DNA of 64,000 nt, taken from the NCBI RefSeq assembly GCF_000799735.1, contig NZ_JUHH01000001.1, positions 124,001 to 188,000 of the forward strand, in the 5' to 3' direction. Shown here piece after piece: positions 58,421-64,000 of the stretch. Both the position numbers and the translations under genes were made by a program. The number at the start of each line of letters is the position of its first letter. Positions within the stretch are counted from its first letter, which is position 1. This stretch comes from Methylotenera sp. G11. GTDB lineage: Bacteria > Pseudomonadota > Gammaproteobacteria > Burkholderiales > Methylophilaceae. Below the pieces are notes generated by a model. That model ran no database searches, was not told the origin of the DNA, and saw only the letters and a list, made by a program, of their open reading frames with translations.

Positions 58421-59035
58421 TTACTGTGCGCTTTGTTCGCTAAGCATGCCTATATTTTTTAACTGGTTAAAAATGTCATCAAGCTCAGGTGGCATTTCCT
58501 TTGAGTTGGAAATTAATTTTTTAACTTTTCGTTTTGTGTTTAGGGAATGTCTCCCTGCAAGTTCAATTACTGCTTCGTCAAGATGTGGGGCTAAGCTAAG
58601 TCTTAATGTACTCTCAATTTGAACAATATCATCTTTCGATAGTCCCGCTGATTCAGTTATGCTACGAATGGTTGCCAGGAGGTTGGGGAGGGTGTTTTTT
58701 GATCTCAGATGAAATGCCAGCATAGGATCTAATCCTGCCAGTAAAGAAATCGCATTGTCATAGCGTTTGTGAACATCATTATTTAACGGGGACATCTGTT
58801 CAATTAATGTTTGCAATATTAATGATGCCTCTGCTGGAATATCAAAGCGTTTGTGCATCGCTTCAAATATAACTTCTATGCCTGATATGTGATGCCTGAT
58901 TTCTAATAAATCGGTAAGCGCCAGTGCAATTGTGCGTTTGCGTTCTAGTTTCGCTTGAATGTAAGTCCCAAGACCTGTTAGTAAAGAGCCAATTATTACA
59001 CCAATAAGAGGTAGTGCTACTTGAAATAATTCCAT
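58421..59035 (-). CDS. Hypothetical membrane-anchored protein A (element)
   Basis: A 204-residue protein with an N-terminal membrane helix (VALPLIGVIIGSLLTGLG, about 6-23), then a basic patch KLERKR and a long helical cytosolic part. No family recognised. The helix has the same (G/A)xxIGxxLTG look as the next gene upstream (59125-59574), so the two may be partners or relatives. Both read leftward, 89 bp apart. Confidence 0.55.
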   Translation of the reverse strand: MELFQVALPLIGVIIGSLLTGLGTYIQAKLERKRTIALALTDLLEIRHHISGIEVIFEAMHKRFDIPAEASLILQTLIEQMSPLNNDVHKRYDNAISLLAGLDPMLAFHLRSKNTLPNLLATIRSITESAGLSKDDIVQIESTLRLSLAPHLDEAVIELAGRHSLNTKRKVKKLISNSKEMPPELDDIFNQLKNIGMLSEQSAQ

Positions 59036-59124
59036 GTTTTATTATGAGATGCCACTTGAATTAAGATTAACAACAAGATGTTTAGAATTAAAATATATTA
59101 ACTAACTTTATTTGGGCAATTAAG

Positions 59125-59574
59125 TTAGGGTGCTTGATTGAGTACCGCACGCCCTGTTTCTACAACATGGCTCTGAGCTCCAAGTAGCACTGACACATTG
59201 CGCTTACCGGAGGCGGCGGCTTGTATGGCAAGTCCTAGTTTAGTTGTTGCATTATTAAGTGCGGAATCGGCCTGGTTTGTTGGATTTAATAGAAGTTGAA
59301 CACGATGAATTAATGTGACTACCTTACTGTAGTCAAACTCTGCATGAAGTTCTGGGTCCGTAGATGCGATAAGATCGGCAAGTGCATCCATTAGCAAGTC
59401 TTGTTTTCGGCCTAGCAAGCGTGTGCGAGCCTCACCTTTAATTTGGAATTGGAGCTTGGTAAGTTCTGCAGCTATGAGGGATTTTGTATTTGCTCGCTGG
59501 AACCATCCAGTTAAAATGCCTCCAAGCGCAACGCCGGCGAGTGCAATAAATGCGACTTGCAATGACTCACTCAT
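59125..59574 (-). CDS. Hypothetical membrane-anchored protein B (element)
   Basis: A 149-residue protein with an N-terminal membrane helix (AFIALAGVALGGILTGWF, about 8-25), followed by a helical cytosolic domain (KGEARTRLLGRKQDLLMDAL). No family recognised. Architecture is like the neighbour downstream. No known toxin or nuclease motif is visible. Confidence 0.55.
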   Translation of the reverse strand: MSESLQVAFIALAGVALGGILTGWFQRANTKSLIAAELTKLQFQIKGEARTRLLGRKQDLLMDALADLIASTDPELHAEFDYSKVVTLIHRVQLLLNPTNQADSALNNATTKLGLAIQAAASGKRNVSVLLGAQSHVVETGRAVLNQAP

Positions 59575-59765
59575 ATATTACTCCCGTAACTTAACAGTTG
59601 AATTTAAGGATGCCCGTTGGCAGTTTTTGCAGATTGGCTTCATATGCCAAACTATTATAAAGAACGAGTGACGTTCATTTGATTGTAAATCAAACAGTAA
59701 TATAAAATTAGATAATTTGGTGTATTAATGGAGTTTGCTTAACATTTAGCAAAAATTAATTAAAT

Positions 59766-59793
59766 ATAAAAAGCCCACGACTTAGGTGGGCTT
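59766..59793 (-). terminator. Leftward terminator after the AlpA-like gene
   Basis: AAGCCCAC (59771-59778) and GTGGGCTT (59786-59793), 7-nt loop, T-run on the minus strand. It closes the transcript from the genes at 59820-60684. Confidence 0.75.
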
Positions 59794-59819
59794 GTGTAGT
59801 TATAGTCATTATAGGAACG

Positions 59820-60002
59820 CTATGTTGCAGTTCCATTCTGATTGGATTGAAGGCCTATTGTTATAGGGCTTTCGTTCCATCTTGGGCGAGGTTTTACATG
59901 GTCTGGCTTGGGGATAAGTCCTGACTTGATATAGCGAGATACCGTTGATCTGCTTGCGCCCAGGTACTCCATCCAGTCTTTAATTTCGTAAATGCTCTTC
60001 AT
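59820..60002 (-). CDS. AlpA-like helix-turn-helix regulator
   Basis: A 60-residue protein: IYEIKDWMEYLGASRSTVSR then YIKSGLIPKPDHVKPRPRW, matching AlpA-type winged-helix regulators that control P4-like integrases. AAAGGAG is upstream. Last gene of the leftward operon behind the integrase. Confidence 0.7.
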   Translation of the reverse strand: MKSIYEIKDWMEYLGASRSTVSRYIKSGLIPKPDHVKPRPRWNESPITIGLQSNQNGTAT

Positions 60003-60023
60003 TATTAACTCCTTTAATTAGTG

Positions 60024-60404
60024 TCAATACTGATTAAACCTAGATTGATAAATGTCTTTTACTTGTCCAACAACCTTAATTTTTGCCAACATATCCGGTG
60101 TTGCAGCTTCGTCATGATGACTGCCTATAATTCTTAATCTAGGCTCTATAGGTGAAAAATGAAAGCGCCTATAGCCTATCCAGCCATCATCTAGTGTTAT
60201 GACATACAGGCCATCTCTATCAATTTTATTTGCCGTAAAATCAATTCTTAAAAGATCATTGGCTTTTATGCCAGCAGTAATATCTTCATGATTTGCCACT
60301 ACAATCGCATTATCTTTGTCGCGGTGCGGATCGCTGAATAACAAGGTACCAAGTCTAAGATTAAAACCGCTGTTATTCATTTCTGATTGCACTAAACTAC
60401 TCAT
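60024..60404 (-). CDS. S24/LexA-fold-like protein without DNA-binding domain
   Basis: A 126-residue protein. The C-terminal half, KANDLLRIDFTANKIDRDGL then YVITLDDGWIGYRRF and IKVVGQVKDIY, resembles the strand order of the S24 (LexA/CI) peptidase domain, but the serine and lysine of the active site are not evident. The start at 60404 is chosen from AGAGG upstream, and it overlaps the preceding gene by 8 bp. Confidence 0.5.
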   Translation of the reverse strand: MSSLVQSEMNNSGFNLRLGTLLFSDPHRDKDNAIVVANHEDITAGIKANDLLRIDFTANKIDRDGLYVITLDDGWIGYRRFHFSPIEPRLRIIGSHHDEAATPDMLAKIKVVGQVKDIYQSRFNQY

Positions 60405-60684
60405 GATCAAAACCTCTAACAGCGTAACCAATTGCGCTATCTGTTGATAAACAAGCTATACGTGCTGCTTCAAGCGCATTTTCATAACTTATTATTGGCT
60501 CCAAGCTAATACTTTTACCAACATCCAAACCAAGTTCTTTATCATATTCGCAATCCATCAATATGATAGGGGTGTATGCTGAATAATGTTTAGGTGCCGC
60601 ATTAGAAAAGTAAGATGGAATAGTGACAAAATTAAAAGCTTTATAATTGGCTAGATTAGCTAGTGTAGAATTGGCGTTAGCCAT
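60397..60684 (-). CDS. Small hypothetical protein (element)
   Basis: A 95-residue protein, MANANSTLANLANYKAFNFV onward, ending in GYAVRGFDHE. The ATG at 60684 has GGAG 8 nt upstream, and that GGAG lies inside the longer frame starting at 60699. It overlaps the next gene by 8 bp. No family recognised. Confidence 0.5.
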   Translation of the reverse strand: MANANSTLANLANYKAFNFVTIPSYFSNAAPKHYSAYTPIILMDCEYDKELGLDVGKSISLEPIISYENALEAARIACLSTDSAIGYAVRGFDHE

Positions 60685-60799
60685 GGTGTGATACTCCATT
60701 AAAGTATTTCATTGTGGTTAGGCTTCGCTGGTAGCTTTTCGACGGGTACCGGCGTTGCCGCTTTTGCTCATGATCCGCATGAGTAACGGTGTTGCTCTT

Positions 60800-62041
60800 T
60801 TAAACAGCTACCATTTCATTGATGTTAATCACGTTGTCTGCTTTTATATGAACTATGTCACAGTATTTAGCCCACTCATTCATCAATCCAATTCGCTTAT
60901 CAAATAAGCTACCACGCTGATAAGCAGCTTCGGCTTTATCTTTCAGTCTGTGGGCGAGGGCGTGTTCACAGACTTCACGTGGAAAGTTTGTTTTTTCGCC
61001 AGCCCAATCTCTAAATGTTGATCTAAAGCCGTGTACGGTTATGTCTTTGCGTCCCATTCTCTTCAATACGGCAGTTAGTGTCATGTCAGACAGCATGCCT
61101 TTCGTGCCTGAGAAAACATAAGGATTGTCAGACATTACGGGCATAGCCTTTAAAATATCAACAGCTCTTTTTGATAATGGGATGTAGTGTTCCTTACCCG
61201 CCTTCATTCGCTCGGCTGGAATAATCCAGAGTTTTTTATCTAAATTAAATTCAGACCAAGTTGCGCCTCTAACTTCACCTGATCGAGCTGCTGTTAAAAT
61301 GGTAAATTCAAGCGCTTTGGCACCAAAGCCCTCAAGTAATCTAAGTTTTGCCATGAATGAGCCAATGTCATCGTAATGAAGAGCAGGGTGGTGTTCTATG
61401 GTTTTAACTTTTGATGAGGGGGCAAGCTTAAATTCTAGATTGTCTTTCCACCTGGCAGGGTTGTCGCCGGATCTATACTTACTTGCTATAGCCCATCCTA
61501 AAACCTTTTCTAACCTGCCTCTTAGTCGTGATGCTGTTTCATTTTTGCTTATCCATATTGGGTTGAGAATTTTAAGGATATGGGCTTCATCAACATCTTT
61601 AATCTGTACATTGCCAATAACAGGATTAGCATAGGTTTCAATAGTATTTTCCCATTGAGACGCATGTTTTGCATTCTTCCAGCCATGTGACTGAATGGCA
61701 ATATACTGATTAGCGGCCTCTTTAAATGTGATTGCCTTGGCTAGTTCTGCTCTTAGCTTATTTTTCTTTAATTGTTTCTCAGCAACCGGATCAATGCCTT
61801 GAGAAATTTCATCTTTTATTTTTCTTGCTTTGTCTCGTGCGTCAGATAAGCCCACATCTGGGTAGCCGCCCAACCCGATCTCTTTCCTCTTGCCACCAAC
61901 TACAGTACGAAATATCCAAGATTTTGCGTTTGTTGAGCTGACCTGCAGATACAAACCAGCAACGCCTCCTACTGAGAAGAAGCCTTGGTTTTTTAATCTC
62001 GATACGGCTAAAGCTGAAAGTTCTTTTGCACGTCTTGGCAT
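60800..62041 (-). CDS. int: P4-type tyrosine integrase
   Basis: Site-specific recombinase of 413 residues. The N-terminal arm-binding DUF4102-like domain (about 1-90, with WIFRTVVGGKRKEIGLGGYP) and the catalytic core R253 (TAARSGEVRG), H337 and R340 (HGFR), H364 (HALAH) and Y374 (AAYQRG) are all present. It begins 143 bp from the right attachment repeat. It should recombine the 14-bp tRNA-Ser core. Confidence 0.94.
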   Translation of the reverse strand: MPRRAKELSALAVSRLKNQGFFSVGGVAGLYLQVSSTNAKSWIFRTVVGGKRKEIGLGGYPDVGLSDARDKARKIKDEISQGIDPVAEKQLKKNKLRAELAKAITFKEAANQYIAIQSHGWKNAKHASQWENTIETYANPVIGNVQIKDVDEAHILKILNPIWISKNETASRLRGRLEKVLGWAIASKYRSGDNPARWKDNLEFKLAPSSKVKTIEHHPALHYDDIGSFMAKLRLLEGFGAKALEFTILTAARSGEVRGATWSEFNLDKKLWIIPAERMKAGKEHYIPLSKRAVDILKAMPVMSDNPYVFSGTKGMLSDMTLTAVLKRMGRKDITVHGFRSTFRDWAGEKTNFPREVCEHALAHRLKDKAEAAYQRGSLFDKRIGLMNEWAKYCDIVHIKADNVININEMVAV

Positions 62042-62183
62042 AAGCCCACCTTAGTACCCACCATAAAATAATTCATTTTATAGTATCTAAAATACACTTA
62101 TTGCACAATCTATTTTTTAACTTGTTGATTTTTTAAGTAATAAATTTAATTTATTGCATCTTGATGCACTACGTTTATACAGA

Positions 62184-62197
62184 CGCCTCTTCCGCCA
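62184..62197 (+). repeat. attR: 14-bp direct repeat
   Basis: CGCCTCTTCCGCCA, identical to the tRNA-Ser 3' end at 51278-51291. Sequence diverges immediately on both sides. Confidence 0.85.
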
Positions 62198-62565
62198 ATA
62201 TATCAATAGATAGCACATCAGTAGAAAATACATTCATAGAAAATCTTTGTTAAGCCGCTTGCAAGCGGCTTTTTTATTTTCCGCGCTGGTTTTTTTCTGC
62301 TGCAATATCAATACCAGGCTACTTTGCGCCGCATCTGATTCCACAGTTTCTGTGGATAAGCTTGTTGAACCGATGGGGATAGACAGGTTAAGTGATTGGT
62401 GTGGCAATGAAAAACTGCATGCATGAAGTTTTAATCAGACAGGCGCAACAATCGATGTGTCACGTTTAATTCCGGCTTTGGGATATTCAGTTATGCCCAC
62501 TATAAGTGAACCATAAAAAGGCATATGATATTGGTGCAGTACATTTAATCCACCAGGAGAATGTT
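62198..62565. other. 368-bp region right of the element
   Basis: Ordinary chromosome again: the displaced tRNA terminator (62252-62277), then no gene I can support until psiF. No promoter is called. Confidence 0.5.
62252..62277 (+). terminator. Original tRNA-Ser terminator, now beyond attR
   Basis: A palindrome AAGCCGCTTGCAAGCGGCTT (62252-62271) followed by T-run. In the uninserted chromosome it would stand about 60 bp behind tRNA-Ser. Confidence 0.75.
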
Positions 62566-62985
62566 ATGAAAAAACTAATACTCACAATACTTATGACCAC
62601 ATTCTGTCTTTCAGCAAATGCAGGACCCCAGCAGGAAAAAATGAAAGCCTGTAACGCGGATGCCGCTAAGAAGGAGCTGGCCGGTGATGCGCGCAAAGCG
62701 TTCATGAAAGACTGTCTGTCTGCCAAGAATGATTCAGGGATGCACTCGCAGCAGGATAAGATGAAGATGTGCAATGCAGACGCAGGTAAAAAAGAGCTGA
62801 AAGGCGATGAGCGCAAGGCTTTCATGAAAGATTGTCTATCCAGCAAGCACGACACGGCAATGGCTGCTACGCCAATGACTGCACAGCAGGGCAAGATGAA
62901 GACCTGTAATGCTGACCCGAAAGCAAAGACATTGAAAGGCGATGAACGTAAAGCCTTTATGAAATCCTGTTTATCAGGAAACTGA
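62566..62985 (+). CDS. PsiF repeat protein
   Basis: A 139-residue protein with a signal peptide (cut near ANA-GP) and three PsiF repeats. Each has the form KMKxCNADAxKKxLKGDERK, then AFMKDCLS, with two cysteines. PsiF is induced by phosphate starvation in E. coli and its function is unknown; three copies are more than the two of the E. coli protein. The start at 62566 has AGGAGA upstream and a normal signal peptide, unlike the longer frame from 62506. Confidence 0.85.
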   Translation: MKKLILTILMTTFCLSANAGPQQEKMKACNADAAKKELAGDARKAFMKDCLSAKNDSGMHSQQDKMKMCNADAGKKELKGDERKAFMKDCLSSKHDTAMAATPMTAQQGKMKTCNADPKAKTLKGDERKAFMKSCLSGN

Positions 62986-63135
62986 TGCAAAATCGCCCCA
63001 ATTCAAACGCACGGGAAACTGGGTTGGGGCGTAATTAATGAGTATGGGAAACAGCATGCCCGTTATGGGATCAGACATTTTCTGACCATGCTTTCACTGA
63101 TTCAGTACCGGGAGAATCCCGAAATAATTGATAAG

Positions 63136-63447
63136 CTACGCACTGGTGAGCGCGCGTAGGACGGATTGCAATATACCCGGAAACTTCTGTTCGATTTCTT
63201 CCACCCTGAGCGAGTTCATGTGCTCGGTGCCTTCAATGAGCGTCTCAACCAGGCCTGCTGCCCTAAGGATTTTAAAATGATGGGACATGCTTGATTTCGG
63301 GCGATTCAAATCCAGCTCCCCGCAGGTCATCTTACGTCCTGCCTTTGCAAGACGTCCTATAATTTCGAGACGTGTAGGGTCGGATAGGGCATACATGATG
63401 TCCGTCAGTTCTACTTGATCCATATTGGGATGTTTTATTTGCCGCAT
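63136..63447 (-). CDS. ArsR-family transcriptional regulator
   Basis: A 103-residue winged-helix repressor: YALSDPTRLEIIGRLAKAG, then SSMSHHFKILRAAGLVET and a wing with EGTEHMNSLR. It has only one cysteine, C42 (MTCGEL), so it lacks the metal-binding cysteine pairs of ArsR/SmtB itself and may sense an electrophile or oxidant instead. It is divergent from an old yellow enzyme gene, with a long palindrome in between. Confidence 0.9.
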   Translation of the reverse strand: MRQIKHPNMDQVELTDIMYALSDPTRLEIIGRLAKAGRKMTCGELDLNRPKSSMSHHFKILRAAGLVETLIEGTEHMNSLRVEEIEQKFPGILQSVLRALTSA

Positions 63448-63476
63448 ACATGAAATCTATCATAATGCTTGATATT

Positions 63477-63510
63477 ATTCTATAGTTCGATTATATTCGA
63501 ACTATAGAAT
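63477..63510. promoter_or_regulatory. Palindromic operator between arsR-type and old yellow enzyme genes
   Basis: ATTCTATAGTTCGA (63477-63490) mirrors TCGAACTATAGAAT (63497-63510) perfectly around 6 bp. It lies 30 bp before the regulator start and 27 bp before the oxidoreductase start, so binding would block both. Confidence 0.8.
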
Positions 63511-63536
63511 ATAAACCGTCATTTGAAAGGACTATC

Positions 63537-64000
63537 ATGGCTGACTTGTTTTCAAGCTACAAATTGAAGGATATTACCCTCAGGAATCGCATAGCAATAC
63601 CGCCAATGTGCCAGTACATGGCGGAGGATGGCTTTGTCAATGATTGGCACAAAGCCCATTATGCCAGCCTGGCACGTGGCGGCAGCGGCCTTGTGATTGT
63701 GGAAGCTACGGCTGTTTCGCCAGAAGGGCGTATTACGCCGGGATGTCTTGGCATATGGAATGATGCGCAGGCAGAAAAGCTCAGGGAAATCGCTGCATTA
63801 ATCATAGCTGCCGGCGCTGTCCCCGGTATCCAGATTGCACATGCCGGTCGCAAAGCCAGTGCAAATAAACCATGGGAGGGTGATGACCATATCCCGGAAA
63901 CCGACGCAAGGGCATGGCAAACGATCGCACCTTCTGCAATTGCCTTTGGCGGAGATTTACCCCGCATCCCTCACGCAATGTCCATAGAGGATATTGCACG
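63537..64000 (+). CDS. Old yellow enzyme family NADH:flavin oxidoreductase (YqjM-like), N-terminal part
   Basis: FMN-dependent ene-reductase; 154 codons are inside the window and the rest runs off the end. MADLFSSYKLKDITLRNRIA and PPMCQYMAEDG place the flavin-modulating C25, as in class III enzymes such as YqjM. IQIAHAGRKAS holds the conserved substrate-binding histidine and an arginine, and VEATAVSPEGRITPG is also typical. Divergent from the ArsR-type gene and probably repressed by it. Confidence 0.92.
   Translation, partial: MADLFSSYKLKDITLRNRIAIPPMCQYMAEDGFVNDWHKAHYASLARGGSGLVIVEATAVSPEGRITPGCLGIWNDAQAEKLREIAALIIAAGAVPGIQIAHAGRKASANKPWEGDDHIPETDARAWQTIAPSAIAFGGDLPRIPHAMSIEDIA

Larger units (their letters stand above)
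51278..62197. mobile_element. Integrative element in tRNA-Ser (satellite- or island-like, about 10.9 kb)
   Basis: It is bounded by 14-bp direct repeats and carries a P4-type tyrosine integrase next to the right end, several AlpA-like DNA-binding proteins, an iteron-bearing replication cassette, and small accessory genes. The base composition is clearly more AT-rich than the chromosome on either side. No capsid, tail, terminase or conjugation genes are seen, so autonomous transfer is unlikely. It may be a phage satellite, or a small integrative element using a helper. Confidence 0.85.

Noticed and set aside
51278-62197. Complete prophage
   Set aside because: No capsid, portal, terminase, tail or lysis genes are visible in about 10.9 kb; satellite or small integrative element is the better description.

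Overview
The window reads as a Gram-negative, probably betaproteobacterial chromosome. The gene order pyrG-kdsA-eno-ftsB, ygfX next to ygfZ, and glyA-nrdR-ribD are typical of Betaproteobacteria, and the general look fits a Methylophilaceae-type methylotroph. That placement is inference, because no rRNA or methanol dehydrogenase gene is present to settle it.

Positions 1-15.5 kb are mostly core housekeeping: the end of phosphoglucomutase, a small minus-strand operon (aspartic protease, DUF3307, IscX), glyA-nrdR-hypothetical-ribD-tatD, an mtnA plus class II aldolase pair that looks like the DHAP shunt for 5'-deoxynucleoside salvage, a previously easy-to-miss DUF3149 gene with an FNR-type promoter, pyrG-kdsA-eno-ftsB with palindromic repeats on both sides of kdsA, and the ygfZ/ygfX divergent pair. 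Positions 15.5-23.5 kb hold minus-strand stress genes (CBS, cfa, Usp, nitroreductase), the AmrB-AmrA-AmrS (AmmeMemoRadiSam) operon and an orphan FixJ-type response regulator. The nitroreductase and amrB upstream regions share a 38-bp two-block element.

Positions 23.9-47.8 kb form a complete Lap-type adhesion locus: type I secretion ATPase (LapB) and adaptor (LapC), a LuxR-family regulator in the same operon, the c-di-GMP receptor LapD, the periplasmic protease LapG, a giant 4,891-residue LapA-like adhesin and the outer-membrane channel LapE. The adhesin has an N-terminal retention module with a TAAG LapG site, 31 tandem cadherin-like repeats of exactly 303 bp, and an RTX C-terminus. In the established model, high c-di-GMP makes LapD sequester LapG, so the adhesin stays in the outer membrane; low c-di-GMP frees LapG, which clips the TAAG site and releases the cell.

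After a tRNA-Leu and an aldehyde dehydrogenase/DUF779 unit, a tRNA-Ser carries an approximately 10.9-kb integrative element (51278-62197) bounded by 14-bp direct repeats. It has a P4-type integrase, several AlpA-like regulators and a tightly coupled replication cassette with iteron-like repeats inside the replication gene. Its accessory zone contains unrecognised membrane proteins, an inverted duplicated secreted micro-gene and a degenerate 11-bp periodic repeat. No capsid, terminase or conjugation genes are visible, so it resembles a phage satellite or small integrative island. Beyond it lie a PsiF-like gene and a divergent ArsR regulator/old-yellow-enzyme pair sharing a palindromic operator; the latter gene runs off the window.
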